Source: G963665185 sp049723905 (lineage in GTDB: Bacteria > Desulfobacterota > Desulfovibrionia > Desulfovibrionales > Desulfovibrionaceae). Taken from it: a DNA stretch of 64,000 nucleotides. Shown piece by piece: positions 1-8,598 of this stretch. The translations under genes were made by a program, and so were the position numbers. Position 1 is the stretch's first letter. The number at the start of each line of letters is the position of its first letter. The notes beneath the pieces were generated by a model. The model was not told the DNA's origin. It saw only the letters and a list, made by a program, of their open reading frames with translations, and ran no database searches. The stretch covers positions 2,418,001-2,482,000 of the forward strand of contig NZ_JBJKFD010000001.1 of NCBI RefSeq assembly GCF_049723905.1, given 5' to 3'.

Positions 1-1422
1 TCCGGCCAAAAGGGCTGCAGCCACCACGCCTTCCAGAAGCGCCCAGAACAGGCGGGAAAGCACGGGAGGATTCGGGTTGCCCCCCGAGGTGATGATATCA
101 ATGACCATGGAGCCGGAGTCGGACGAGGTGATAAAAAAGGTTATGACCACGACCACGCCGAGAAAGCAGGTCACATTGCTCAGAGGAAAGTTCTCCAGCA
201 TTACGAACAGGGAGATGGGAATGTTCTCCTGTACGGCCTTGGCAAGGCCACCGGCTCCGAACATTTCCAGATAGAGCGCAGTATTGCCGAAAATGGTGAT
301 CCACAGGAACGTGATGAAACTCGGGATGAGTAATACGCCCAGAATGAATTCTCGGATGGTTCGGCCATAGGAAACGCGGGCAATGAACATGCCCACGAAC
401 GGCGACCAGGCAATCCACCATGCCCAGTAAAAAATGGTCCAGCCATGCTGCCACATGGTACGCTCGTACGTCTCGTTCCAGGTGGAAAGCTGGGGCAGAA
501 ACTGGATATAGTAGCCGATGTTTTCCATCACGGCATTGAGAATGAACAACGTGGGGCCGAGGATGAGGACAAACAGCACCAACACACCCGCGATGGTGAT
601 ATTCAATTCGCTCAGACGGCGGATGCCGCTGTCCAGCCCTTTGACCACGCTCCAGGTGGCTATAGCCGTGATCCCGGCAATGAGCATTATCTGGACCGAG
701 ACGGATTGTTCCACGCCCCACAGGTGCCCAAGCCCGGCGTTGACCTGTTGCACGCCAAGCCCCAGAGAGGTTGCCACGCCGAACAGCGTCGCCACCGTTG
801 CCATGATGTCGATGACATTGCCGATGGCGCCGTTAATGCGGTCCCCGAACAGGGGATAAAAGGCCGTGCGGATGGAAAGGGGCATGCCCTTGTTGAACGA
901 AAAGAACGCCAGGGCCAAACCCACTATGGTGTACACCCCCCAGGGGTGCAGCCCCCAGTGCAGAAAGGTGATGTCCATGGCCTTGCGCGCAGCCTCTATG
1001 GTGCCCGGTTTGGTAAGGGGGTTGGCCACAAAATGGAACATGGGCTCTGCCACGCTGTAAAAGAGCAGGCCGATGCCCATACCGGCGGAAAAAAGCATGG
1101 CAAACCACCCAAGGGTGGAAAACTCGGGCTCGGCATCGGGCCCGCCCAGGCGGATATCGCCAAAGCGGCTTGCCAGCAAAAGCAGCACAAAGACGAGCAC
1201 GATGTTCATGGTGGCGATGAAAAACCAGCCCGCATAAAGGGACATATAGGACTGCAAGATCTGGAATACATTTCCCAGCAGGGATTGGAAAAAAATGGTC
1301 ACGGCCACGAACAGAATGACGAGCCCGGCCGAGCCAAAAAACACCCAGGGGTGGATGTCCAGATGATACCATTCGTTGTGTGTGGATTCTGATTCAGAAG
1401 TGTCGTGGGCTTGATTGCTCAT
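1..1422 (-). CDS. BCCT-family osmolyte transporter (partial, C-terminus outside window)
   Basis: Reading the minus strand from ATG at 1422 gives an open frame that runs off the left edge; about 474 residues are visible. A hydrophilic N-terminus (MSNQAHDTSESES) is followed by repeated hydrophobic segments. The segments GMGIGLLFYSVAEPMFHF and GLHPWGVYTIVGLALAFF match the conserved core of the betaine/choline/carnitine transporter family, and TSSDSGSMVID near the visible end is also typical. The family imports glycine betaine, choline or related compatible solutes across the inner membrane, usually driven by Na+ or H+, and is used in osmotic adaptation. A ribosome site AAGGA lies 6 bases before the ATG. 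Substrate cannot be decided from sequence. The gene stands alone, reading away from the flavoprotein gene at 1758. Confidence 0.9.
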   Translation of the reverse strand, partial: MSNQAHDTSESESTHNEWYHLDIHPWVFFGSAGLVILFVAVTIFFQSLLGNVFQILQSYMSLYAGWFFIATMNIVLVFVLLLLASRFGDIRLGGPDAEPEFSTLGWFAMLFSAGMGIGLLFYSVAEPMFHFVANPLTKPGTIEAARKAMDITFLHWGLHPWGVYTIVGLALAFFSFNKGMPLSIRTAFYPLFGDRINGAIGNVIDIMATVATLFGVATSLGLGVQQVNAGLGHLWGVEQSVSVQIMLIAGITAIATWSVVKGLDSGIRRLSELNITIAGVLVLFVLILGPTLFILNAVMENIGYYIQFLPQLSTWNETYERTMWQHGWTIFYWAWWIAWSPFVGMFIARVSYGRTIREFILGVLLIPSFITFLWITIFGNTALYLEMFGAGGLAKAVQENIPISLFVMLENFPLSNVTCFLGVVVVITFFITSSDSGSMVIDIITSGGNPNPPVLSRLFWALLEGVVAAALLAG

Positions 1423-1700
1423 ACGTTTCCTTTTTGCCAGCCTTTTTCAAAGCATAAATGGGCGGATATCAAAAAAAATTTCTTTAATGGCCCATCTCTA
1501 TGGCGTCGATGCCTGGAAACAAAATGCGCCCATATGCCCAATAGCCTGTCATTATATGGACGGAAACTTATACGTCATCAAGCCACATGGGTCAAGGAAG
1601 CCAAAGGATGACTGTATTAAATCACGCTTCCTTGTGTTCCAGAGAACAACTGCTGAGCAAACCATCTTCAATACATAGATCCGCCATTCTGCTGCAGGAA

Positions 1701-1721
1701 GCCGCTCCCAAACGGAGCGGC
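1701..1721. terminator. GC-rich hairpin in the 335-bp gap before the BCCT gene
   Basis: GCCGCTCC (1701-1708) and GGAGCGGC (1714-1721) form a perfect 8-bp stem with a 5-base loop, 37 bases downstream of the flavoprotein stop codon on the minus strand. There is no clear T-run, so this is at best a weak terminator. The rest of the 1423-1757 gap is AT-rich and shows no gene; it should hold the BCCT promoter. Confidence 0.35.
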
Positions 1722-1757
1722 CCCCTGCCCCAAAAGGCCAACAGGACAAATGCGAGC

Positions 1758-2408
1758 CTATTGTACCATCGAGGCCCCAATCTCAAAGGCTTTCTGCTTA
1801 TCCAGGGGGAATTGCCTCTCCCTGTAGGCCTTTTTTTCCTCTTCGGAAAAGCGTTCCATCTTGTACTTGGAAAAGTCCTCGACCTGGCAGGTATTGTAGG
1901 CATGCAGAATCTGTGGTTTGGAAAAGACCCTCTCCACAAAAAGCTCCATGGAGTTCAGCTTGTCCTGAAAATTCATATCCACCAGCTGCTGCTCCGTTAC
2001 ATTCATGGTATAGATGAACGCCGTGGGCATCTTCTTTTTCGCCAGGGAAGAGTGGGCGACATCATAGGCAATCTTGGGGAAGAGAAACCGCTCCAATAAC
2101 GAACGCAGATGCCCAGTTATGCTATAAAAATAGATGGGACTGCCAAAGATGATGCCGTCGGCTTCCGACAGGCGCTCCAGAACCGGCGAGAGGTTGTCTT
2201 TCAGTACGCATTTCCCGTAGCTGGCTCCGCCGTCCCGCTTGCACTCCAAACAGCTGATGCAGCCTTTGTGGTCGTAATCATACACATGGAGAAGCTCTGT
2301 CTCCACCTGCCCGTTTCCAGCCTCGCGAGCGCCCTCCAAGGCGGATTCCAAAAGGGTTGCCGTGTTCATCCTTTTTCTTGGGCTTCCATTCACAGCATAA
2401 ATTTTCAT
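1758..2408 (-). CDS. NADPH-dependent FMN reductase / flavodoxin-fold iron-sulfur flavoprotein
   Basis: The product has 216 residues. The start MKIYAVNGSPRKRMNTATLL is the phosphate-binding loop of the NADPH-dependent FMN reductase family (GSPRK-x-NT), and IIFGSPIYFYSITGHLRSLLERF at residues ~89-111 is the matching FMN-contacting segment (GSPIYF). A cysteine cluster CISCLECKRDGG...GKC near residues 50-67 resembles the Cys motif of iron-sulfur flavoproteins found in anaerobes, so a bound [4Fe-4S] cluster is possible. The expected role is FMN-dependent reduction of quinone-like or other electrophilic compounds in the cytosol. It is divergent from an HxlR-type regulator at 2611, a common pairing in which the regulator controls the reductase. 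Physiological substrate unknown. Confidence 0.85.
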   Translation of the reverse strand: MKIYAVNGSPRKRMNTATLLESALEGAREAGNGQVETELLHVYDYDHKGCISCLECKRDGGASYGKCVLKDNLSPVLERLSEADGIIFGSPIYFYSITGHLRSLLERFLFPKIAYDVAHSSLAKKKMPTAFIYTMNVTEQQLVDMNFQDKLNSMELFVERVFSKPQILHAYNTCQVEDFSKYKMERFSEEEKKAYRERQFPLDKQKAFEIGASMVQ

Positions 2409-2469
2409 GGCAATCTCCTTCTATTGATCCTGCAGACAGTTGAAATCACGTGGCCGTTTCTTCATTGAC

Positions 2470-2492
2470 TCGTATGTGTAGCAGGCATACGA
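2470..2492. promoter_or_regulatory. Inverted repeat in the flavoprotein-HxlR intergenic region
   Basis: TCGTATG (2470-2476) and CATACGA (2486-2492) are perfect 7-base inverted arms with a 9-base spacer, in the 200-bp gap between two divergent genes. Dimeric winged-helix HxlR regulators bind inverted repeats in such positions, so this is the best operator candidate in the gap. This is inference from position and symmetry only. Confidence 0.35.
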
Positions 2493-2610
2493 ATAAAAAG
2501 TAATATACGCATCTTTTTCTTCCTTACTTTCCCTGGTGTGCGCATGGCAGACCATGCCCCCGCCAAGGGGCACGCCAACTGCCTTGTCGTTACGCAAAGG
2601 AAGGGAACGG

Positions 2611-3042
2611 ATGCGACGCCAGCCCATGAAAAACCATGCCCAGGACCCCAATAACATGCCCAAGAAAAGAATTGACGACACCTGCCTTCCCCAAGAGAAG
2701 TCGCTTTATTCCAGGGAAGAAAAATGTCCCATCCTCTACACGCTCGATATTATCGGAGGAAAATGGAAGCTGCCCATCATCTGGGCTTTGGCCAAACAAA
2801 AAGAGATCCGCTACAACGCGCTGCGGCGGAGTGTGGTCGGCATCAGCAACATGATGCTCACCAAATGTCTGCGGGAGCTTGAGGAAAACGGCATTGTCCA
2901 GCGTATGCAGTACCCGGAAATTCCGCCGCGGGTCGAGTACTCCCTCACCGCACGGGGGCAGGAACTTCTGCCCTCGCTGAACAATCTCTATGAATGGGGC
3001 AAAAAACAGATAGAATTCACCGGCCTTCAGCAGGCCGAATAA
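2611..3042 (+). CDS. HxlR-family winged-helix transcriptional regulator
   Basis: The product has 143 residues from ATG 2611. I chose this start because AAGGAAGGGAACGG lies just before it; later ATGs at 2626 and 2656 lack a ribosome site, and upstream codons are unlikely coding. The HxlR/MarR-like winged helix starts at CPILYTLDIIGGKWKLPIIWAL, continues with IRYNALRRSVVGISNMMLTKCLRELEENGIVQR and the wing PRVEYSLTARGQELLPSL. The lone cysteine in KCPILY corresponds to the redox-sensing Cys of some HxlR proteins (YodB, HypR), so thiol or quinone sensing is plausible. It is divergent from the flavoprotein gene, probably its target. Function as repressor or activator is not shown by sequence. Confidence 0.88.
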   Translation: MRRQPMKNHAQDPNNMPKKRIDDTCLPQEKSLYSREEKCPILYTLDIIGGKWKLPIIWALAKQKEIRYNALRRSVVGISNMMLTKCLRELEENGIVQRMQYPEIPPRVEYSLTARGQELLPSLNNLYEWGKKQIEFTGLQQAE

Positions 3043-3044
3043 CC

Positions 3045-3063
3045 AGGGGCTTCAGCCCTTTTT
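3045..3063 (+). terminator. Short intrinsic terminator after the HxlR gene
   Basis: AGGGGCT-TC-AGCCCT followed by TTTTT starts 3 bases after the HxlR stop codon. The stem is short (6-7 bp) but the T-run is in place. Confidence 0.5.
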
Positions 3064-3207
3064 CCAAAGAAAAACCCCTCCCCAAAATGACGCGGAAAAT
3101 CCCCGGACACTCCCCGCCCGCGTCTTTTTTTATTCCGCAGTGTTCTCTTCGGCTTCCACCCTTGCCCCCCGCAATACAGAACCGGCGCGGCAATACAGCC
3201 ATGCTAC

Positions 3208-3221
3208 GAACTTGCAAGTTC
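3208..3221. promoter_or_regulatory. 14-bp perfect palindrome upstream of lutA
   Basis: GAACTTGCAAGTTC is perfectly symmetric and lies 64 bases before the lutA start codon, within the 242-bp gap between the HxlR gene and the lut operon. It is placed where an operator controlling lactate utilisation would be expected, but no lut regulator gene is adjacent, so the factor is unknown. Confidence 0.3.
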
Positions 3222-3284
3222 CAAAAGATGGGAGCATCATACCGCCCCCTGTGAATCAACACCTTTCTATCTACAGACTATCGT

Positions 3285-4028
3285 ATGAGAAACCAACACA
3301 TCACTCTTTTTGTCCAATGCCTCGTGGACTCTCTGCGCCCCGATGTGGGCGATGCCATGGTCCATGTATTCGAAAAACTGGGCGTACCCATGAACTACCC
3401 GCCCGACCAAACCTGTTGCGGACAGCCCGCCTTCAACAGCGGCTACCGCAAGGAAGCCGTTACGATGGCCCGCCATTTTCTGGATGTCTTTGAAGATGCC
3501 GAGGCCATTGTCTGTCCGTCCGGATCATGTGTGCACATGGTCCGCCATCACTATCTGGATCTTTTCAAGGACGATCCGGCAGCGCTGCTCCGTGCCCGCA
3601 GCGTGGCCGAACGGACCTACGAATTCACCGAGTATCTCGTGGATGTGCTGGGCGTGACCAATCCCGGCGAACAGCTGGGAAGCCGCTTTGACGGCAAGGT
3701 CACCTACCACGACTCCTGCCACCTTTCCCGGGGCCTCGGCATCCGCCGCCAGCCCAGGCAGCTCATGGAGAACATTCCGGGACTGCACCTTGTGGAAATG
3801 GAAGACAGCGACCATTGCTGCGGCTTTGGCGGCACATTCAGTGTCAAATACCCGGAAATTTCATCGGCCATGGTCGAAACCAAGGTTCAGCACATTCTGG
3901 ACACCGGAGCCGATGTTGTGGCCGGGTGCGACGTCAGCTGCCTGCTGAACATTGCAGGCTACCTGAAGCACATCAATTCTCCGGTCCGGGCCATGCACAT
4001 TGCCGAACTTCTGGACACCGGAGCGTAG
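3285..4028 (+). CDS. lutA: Lactate utilization protein A, (Fe-S)-binding subunit
   Basis: The 247-residue product carries the CCG-domain Cys motifs of the LutA/LldE/YkgE family: DQTCCGQPAFNSGY at ~43-56 and DHCCGFGGTFSVKYPEIS at ~168-185, with VCPSG and YHDSCHLSRGLG between them and at ~135-150. Members form the L-lactate oxidation complex LutABC, which feeds electrons from lactate to the respiratory chain through FeS clusters. It is the first gene of a three-gene operon; lutB begins 5 bases after its stop codon. Lactate is the usual electron donor of Desulfovibrio-type sulfate reducers, which fits the inferred host. Length is normal for the family. Confidence 0.93.
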   Translation: MRNQHITLFVQCLVDSLRPDVGDAMVHVFEKLGVPMNYPPDQTCCGQPAFNSGYRKEAVTMARHFLDVFEDAEAIVCPSGSCVHMVRHHYLDLFKDDPAALLRARSVAERTYEFTEYLVDVLGVTNPGEQLGSRFDGKVTYHDSCHLSRGLGIRRQPRQLMENIPGLHLVEMEDSDHCCGFGGTFSVKYPEISSAMVETKVQHILDTGADVVAGCDVSCLLNIAGYLKHINSPVRAMHIAELLDTGA

Positions 4029-4033
4029 CCGCC

Positions 4034-5488
4034 ATGCAAGAACACAGCAAAAAATCCTACAAAAAGCTGGCCAGGGAAGCCATGGGCAACAAGCGGCTGC
4101 AGGCCGCCGTCCAGATGATCCAAAACGGCTACGGCAGAGGCGCCCAGGTGGTATGGGAGAACGAGATGGACCCGCAGAACGTGCGCACAAAGGCCAAGGC
4201 GGCCCGTCTGCGCACCCTGGAACATCTCGACATCGTCCTGGAACGGCTGGCGGAAAAAATCCGGTCGCGCGGCGGCCATGTCTATTTTGCGGAAACCGCG
4301 GAAGACGCCCGCAACTACTGTCTGGAAGTGGCGCGCAAGCACAACGTCCACCGCGTGGTCAAGGGCAAGTCCATGACCTCGGCGGAAATCGAGGTGGACC
4401 GCGTTCTGGAAGCCGACGGCATAGAGGTGGTGGAAACCGACCTCGGCGAGTTCATCATCCAGCAGGCAGGGGACGCGCCCTCGCACATCATTGCCCCGTG
4501 CATCCACATGGACCGCCAGCAGGTGGGCAAGCTTTTCGAAGAAAAACTGGACATCCCCTACACCGACGATCCGCCCACCCTTACCAAGGCGGCGCGCAAG
4601 GCACTGCGCGAAAAACTGCTGACCGCGGAAATGGGCCTTTCCGGCTGCAACATCGCCTGCGCCGAAACCGGCCACGTGGTGCTGGTTTCCAACGAAGGCA
4701 ATATCCGCATGTCCACCACCATGCCCAAGGTGCACATGGCCTTCATGGGCATGGAACGCGTGGCCTCCACCCTGGCCGAACACGACATGCTGCTGCGCCT
4801 GCTCTGCCGTGGTGCCGCGGTGCAGAAAATAGGCACCTACGTCAGTTTTCTGGGCGGCCCGCGCCAACCGGGCGAACCCGACGGTCCCGAGGAATTCCAT
4901 CTGGTCATCGTGGACAACGGCCGCATGAAGATGCTGGCCGATCCCCGCTTTCGCGAAGTGCTGGCCTGCATCCGCTGCGGTGCCTGCCTGAACGTCTGCC
5001 CCGTGTACGGGCGCATCGGCGGCCACGCCTACAACTCGCCGTACAGCGGTCCCATCGGGGCCGTGGTTACACCGCTGCTCGACGGCGTCAACAAACACGC
5101 CGATCTGTGCCAGGGCGAAAGCCAATGCGGCGCGTGCAAGGATATCTGCCCCATGGGCAACGACCTGCCGCGCATGCTTTCGGAACTGCGCCACATGCTG
5201 GCCTACGGCGACAGCTATTGGGGCGTCAAACCGGCCAGCCTGTCCGACTCCCTCACCTTCAAGGCCTGGGCCGCGGCCATGTCCAGCCGCACAAAGTACA
5301 ACGGACTCATCAAATGCGCACGCATGGTGCAAAAGCCGTTCGTCAAAAACGATGCCTTGCGCATGCCCCTTGGCCCGCTGCACAAATGGAACCGCACCCG
5401 CACCTTTCCGCCCCTGGCAAAGCAGACCTTTGCGGAACGCTGGAAAACCATACACGCCAAGCGCCAGAAGGAGGCGGGCAATGAATAA
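4034..5488 (+). CDS. lutB: Lactate utilization protein B, LUD domain plus ferredoxin-like domain
   Basis: From ATG 4034 (5 bases after lutA) the product has 484 residues, normal for LutB. The N-terminal two thirds is the LUD domain (SKSMTSAEIEV-type segment GKSMTSAEIEVDRVLEADG, and TGHVVLVSNEGNIRMSTTMP). The C-terminal third has two [4Fe-4S] motifs, CIRCGACLNVCPVYGRIGGHAY and CGACKDICPMGNDLP. LutB is the electron-carrying oxidoreductase subunit of the LutABC L-lactate dehydrogenase complex on the cytoplasmic side. Its end overlaps lutC by 8 bases, so translation is probably coupled. An upstream extension of the frame into lutA was rejected because it would overlap lutA deeply and lacks a ribosome site. 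Confidence 0.94.
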   Translation: MQEHSKKSYKKLAREAMGNKRLQAAVQMIQNGYGRGAQVVWENEMDPQNVRTKAKAARLRTLEHLDIVLERLAEKIRSRGGHVYFAETAEDARNYCLEVARKHNVHRVVKGKSMTSAEIEVDRVLEADGIEVVETDLGEFIIQQAGDAPSHIIAPCIHMDRQQVGKLFEEKLDIPYTDDPPTLTKAARKALREKLLTAEMGLSGCNIACAETGHVVLVSNEGNIRMSTTMPKVHMAFMGMERVASTLAEHDMLLRLLCRGAAVQKIGTYVSFLGGPRQPGEPDGPEEFHLVIVDNGRMKMLADPRFREVLACIRCGACLNVCPVYGRIGGHAYNSPYSGPIGAVVTPLLDGVNKHADLCQGESQCGACKDICPMGNDLPRMLSELRHMLAYGDSYWGVKPASLSDSLTFKAWAAAMSSRTKYNGLIKCARMVQKPFVKNDALRMPLGPLHKWNRTRTFPPLAKQTFAERWKTIHAKRQKEAGNE

Positions 5489-6233
5489 TCAGGATGCATT
5501 TCTGGCCAGAACCCGCTCGGCACTGGGCAAGGTGCGCGAGAATGCGCGGCCCCAAGATGCAAAGAACGGCTACTTCACCTCCGAGGCCGACGACGCCCTT
5601 CTGACGCTGCTGGACGGAAGACACCGGACCCGCGACGAACAGCTGGACCTGCTGGCCGTGCTCAAGGAATCCGCCGGACCTCTGAACCTCCAGGTGCACG
5701 AAGTGGCGACCATGGCCGATGCCGCCGAAGGCATTGTGGGAATAGCCCGCACCACCGACACGGAATGGGGCGGGAACAAGCAGATAACCACGCACGACAC
5801 CCCGTTCATGGCCGAACTCGACCTGGCCGCCCGTCTGAAAAATGACGGCATTGCCGTGGAAGTTTCCAGCCTGCAACCGGGCGAGGACGAACTGGCAGGC
5901 AAACAGCGCCTGCGCGAACAGGCCATTGCCTCGTACATCGGCGTCACCGGCGGCGATTGGTGCGCCGTGGACTGCGGAGCGCTGGTCATACTTGCCGGAC
6001 CGGGCAAGGCGCGGGCCACGTCGCTGGTGCCATCGGTCCATATCGCGGTGCTCAGGCTGGACCAACTGACCGCCGACCTCACGGAAATATATGCCCACTT
6101 CAAGGAACGGGGCGAACTGCCCATTTCGGTGAACTTCATCTCCGGCCCTTCAAAAACCGCGGATATCGAGGCCACCCTGGTGCACGGAGCGCACGGACCG
6201 CGCGAAATGCATATCTTTGTGGTCACGGACTGA
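5481..6233 (+). CDS. lutC: Lactate utilization protein C (LUD domain)
   Basis: The 250-residue product starts at ATG 5481, inside the last codons of lutB, preceded by AAGGAGG at the right distance. It is a stand-alone LUD domain: TDTEWGGNKQITTHDTPF-like central part, GDWCAVDCGALVILAGPGKARATSLVPSVHIAVL and the C-terminal ISGPSKTADIEATLVHGAHGPREMHIFVV, which is a diagnostic LutC/YkgG ending (SGPS-x-TADIE). It is the third component of the lactate oxidation complex. Operon ends here with the strong hairpin at 6251. Confidence 0.94.
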   Translation: MNNQDAFLARTRSALGKVRENARPQDAKNGYFTSEADDALLTLLDGRHRTRDEQLDLLAVLKESAGPLNLQVHEVATMADAAEGIVGIARTTDTEWGGNKQITTHDTPFMAELDLAARLKNDGIAVEVSSLQPGEDELAGKQRLREQAIASYIGVTGGDWCAVDCGALVILAGPGKARATSLVPSVHIAVLRLDQLTADLTEIYAHFKERGELPISVNFISGPSKTADIEATLVHGAHGPREMHIFVVTD

Positions 6234-6250
6234 ACACAAGAAATTCACAC

Positions 6251-6295
6251 AATGCAAAAGGCCCCCGGACGCACAGTCCGGGGGCCTTTTGCATT
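6251..6295. terminator. Bidirectional intrinsic terminator after lutC
   Basis: AATGCAAAAGGCCCCCGGAC (6251-6270) and its exact reverse complement (6276-6295) enclose a 5-base loop GCACA, giving a perfect 20-bp stem with CTTTT on both strands. It closes the lut operon 17 bases after the stop codon. Confidence 0.92.
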
Positions 6296-6466
6296 TGAAG
6301 ATCCCAACCGAACGAGCTTGGACCAAGGGGAAAGGCAATGCTTTGGCTCTGTTGGATTGACAAACCTGTCGCCCCTTTATCAGCAGCCGGGGTGATGATA
6401 CTCTGAACATCGGTAATTCAAGGTTGCACAGAGACTCTCCTCAAGTTCCTCACCAAAGGACAGCCC

Positions 6467-6820
6467 ATGGCGTTCAGCGAATTCGAACTGTACCGCTCCC
6501 GGAAGATACTTGCGAATTTCTGCAAAACCTACGGGCCGCCGCTCCAAATTCGCCACCAGGTTGCCTGGGGATACTACGTGGACGAACGCGGCCAGAATGC
6601 GGATCTGTTCGAAATACGCCCCGACCTTCTGGACACCACCAAGTTCGCCACAAAGCCGTTTGCCAGGGCGAAATACATCAAATCACGCGGGATATGGAAA
6701 ATTTACTGGAGGCGTGGAAAAGGAAAATGGGCAGCGTATGAACCGTGCCCATACGCGCTCACGCTGGATGACTTTTTAAAATTGGTACGAGAGGACTCCT
6801 GCGGCTGCTTCTTCGGCTGA
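6467..6820 (+). CDS. DUF3024 family protein
   Basis: The 117-residue product begins MAFSEFELYRSRKILANFCK and continues IRHQVAWGYYVDERGQNADLFEIRPD, the pattern of the DUF3024 family (short cytosolic bacterial proteins, function unknown). The C-terminal half ends in KYIKSRGIWKIYWRRGKGKWAAYEPCP, also consistent with the family. ATG 6467 follows AAAGGACAGCCC, a good ribosome site. It stands alone between the lut terminator and a minus-strand hypothetical gene; 6298-6466 and 6821-7054 show no other gene. Confidence 0.72.
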   Translation: MAFSEFELYRSRKILANFCKTYGPPLQIRHQVAWGYYVDERGQNADLFEIRPDLLDTTKFATKPFARAKYIKSRGIWKIYWRRGKGKWAAYEPCPYALTLDDFLKLVREDSCGCFFG

Positions 6821-7054
6821 CGGCCCGAAACTACCCCGAATTCCCCCGAATTCCAAAATCAAAAAAGACAGGGGGCGCGGCCGTTCAATTCACCGCATCA
6901 TAAATGCGGCAGTGGGCGCGGCACGTCGCATTAGGGGCATAGCCCGCCTTGTCGCACCTGCAATTGAAAAATTTCCAGAGGCGGGCGAGTCTGAAAACCG
7001 CATTTCAGATTGCGGTCTTCCACAAAACAGGGAGCTGTACTTTGTGAAGGGCCC

Positions 7055-7339
7055 CTACAGGTCGTCCACGCCCTCCAGGAGTTCCATGGCGCGTCCCATG
7101 GTGATTCCCATATGGGCACCCTGCAGTTCGGAACTGCTGGCGGCGCCTATTTTGGCAAGCAGTTCGTCGGGATCGTACGACGAGACATTGACGGTATCTG
7201 TACCGGTACGAGCCTGAGACACTTCCCCTTTTTCAGAGGTACGCAGCTTGGCGGATGCGATATTCTCGCTCAGGGCTTCGCGCAAAGCCTGCAAACCTTC
7301 CAAAGAAGATCCCTGTGTCGAACTGATCTGAAAAGCCAT
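7055..7339 (-). CDS. Small hypothetical protein
   Basis: The product has 94 residues from ATG 7339, chosen because AAAAAAGGAGCGCAAG precedes it; an upstream ATG at 7393 has no ribosome site. The sequence (MAFQISSTQGSSLEGLQALREAL...) is hydrophilic and helical, without cysteines, signal peptide or membrane segment. The end LQGAHMGITMGRAMELLEGVDDL is amphipathic. I do not recognise the family. It reads away from DUF3024 and toward it on the opposite strand; 390 bp separates it from the upstream glycosyltransferase-like gene, so it probably has its own promoter. Confidence 0.6.
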   Translation of the reverse strand: MAFQISSTQGSSLEGLQALREALSENIASAKLRTSEKGEVSQARTGTDTVNVSSYDPDELLAKIGAASSSELQGAHMGITMGRAMELLEGVDDL

Positions 7340-7725
7340 CTTGCGCTCCTTTTTTGCATGTTCGCCGATAAAATCCGGACCGTCTGCACACAATACCGTT
7401 CCGGATGAAAAGATCTGATGCTGCCAAATTTTCCGGCGAAATCGTCAAGTTACCGACTGTCCAGGAACCTTTTGCAGCCCTTTGCGCTCATCCGCGCATG
7501 TGGTGCTGCTGGTTCCGTTACTGAGTCAGCGGTTCTTTGGATGATTCAATCGGCTGATATTTCAGGGAATTACCAAATATCCCATCTTTTTCAGCCGGGC
7601 AGCGCTGTTTTCAGCATTTCGCGCAGTGCGCCCAAGCACACACGCTTATCGGGAAAACATGCAAAAACCAGCCCAATTATCTGCGCCCAGTTCTCTGCGC
7701 GCCATTATCTGCAAAAACAAATTTC
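7340..7725. other. Gene-free interval
   Basis: These 386 bp lie between two minus-strand genes. Open frames here are short, without ribosome sites, and have no recognisable products. The segment should contain the promoter of the 94-residue hypothetical gene; no clear hairpin or repeat was seen. Confidence 0.4.
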
Positions 7726-8598
7726 CTATACGCCGCATCCCTCCCCGGCAACGGTTTCCATATACTCCCGGACCTTCTTTACGGGCAGGTGTTGGAGCAT
7801 GGCATCCAGACATGCAGCATGGCTGTAATGATGAACCAGCCCCGCTGACGGAAGCACGGCATACTTGTGCTCCCCCTGCAACACAGAATTCACAATATAT
7901 TCATCCACAACCGGACTCCCATCAATCCGACTGCACGGAAAGGGAAGCATTTTTTCAATCATCTTCCTGCTGTACAATACACAATTGATGATGATGTTGT
8001 CCGTGTAGAAGTATTTTTGGAGAAAAGAGTCTTTATACTTATTCATAAAACCATCGGAAACAACAGCGTCCCACAGTGCAATATGAAACGCTGGATCGTC
8101 GTATACTTTGGAATTTTTTGCCAAATTATAAATTTCAGGGGAATAATTCCTCAAAAAACTATGGAGGCATACACGGCCTGTTATACTCACAGGGCTTATG
8201 CATCCAGCCATAAGTACATCTTCAGTATCTTTGTGCAGATTATATGCAGACAACAGATGGTCCAACCAGTATGGAGTAACAAACACATCCTCGTCTATTT
8301 TTACAACACCTGCATCAGCATGCTTTTTGATGAGAATATTTTGCGCCTGCATAACCGCAGGGACAAGCCCTCTGGGACTACAATGCACAACATCAACATG
8401 ATCATACTTTTTTGAAAAAGAAATGATGCTTTCCATATGATCTGCATCAACTTCATTTTCAAGAATATAAATTTTTTCAAATCGATGTATATTTGTGAAT
8501 TTTTCCAAACACCATACACAGAGATCAAAACAATCTTTTCTATGTGATGTAAGGAGAACAAGCGCAGGATGGGTAATTTCAGGCTCTGTCGTTTGCAT
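7726..8598 (-). CDS. Glycosyltransferase family 2-like protein
   Basis: The 290-residue product starts ALVLLTSHRKDCFDLCVWCLEKFTNIHRFEKIYILENE, a GT-A type nucleotide-sugar entry fold, and contains VVKIDEDVFVTPYWLDHLLSAYN, where DED/DVF resembles the metal-binding DxD region of family 2 glycosyltransferases. VVDEYIVNSVLQGEHKYAVLP near residue 240 fits an acceptor/catalytic Asp-Glu segment. No membrane helix is visible, so it is likely cytosolic or peripheral. The donor and acceptor are unknown. DNA of this gene is clearly more AT-rich than its neighbours, suggesting acquisition by transfer. It is isolated from any polysaccharide cluster. A GAGGG precedes the ATG. Confidence 0.65.
   Translation of the reverse strand: MQTTEPEITHPALVLLTSHRKDCFDLCVWCLEKFTNIHRFEKIYILENEVDADHMESIISFSKKYDHVDVVHCSPRGLVPAVMQAQNILIKKHADAGVVKIDEDVFVTPYWLDHLLSAYNLHKDTEDVLMAGCISPVSITGRVCLHSFLRNYSPEIYNLAKNSKVYDDPAFHIALWDAVVSDGFMNKYKDSFLQKYFYTDNIIINCVLYSRKMIEKMLPFPCSRIDGSPVVDEYIVNSVLQGEHKYAVLPSAGLVHHYSHAACLDAMLQHLPVKKVREYMETVAGEGCGV

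Noticed and set aside
3959..5455. 498-residue minus-strand frame over lutB
   Set aside because: Shadow of lutB; no ribosome site or recognisable product, and its His/Ala/Val-rich residues are typical of reverse frames.
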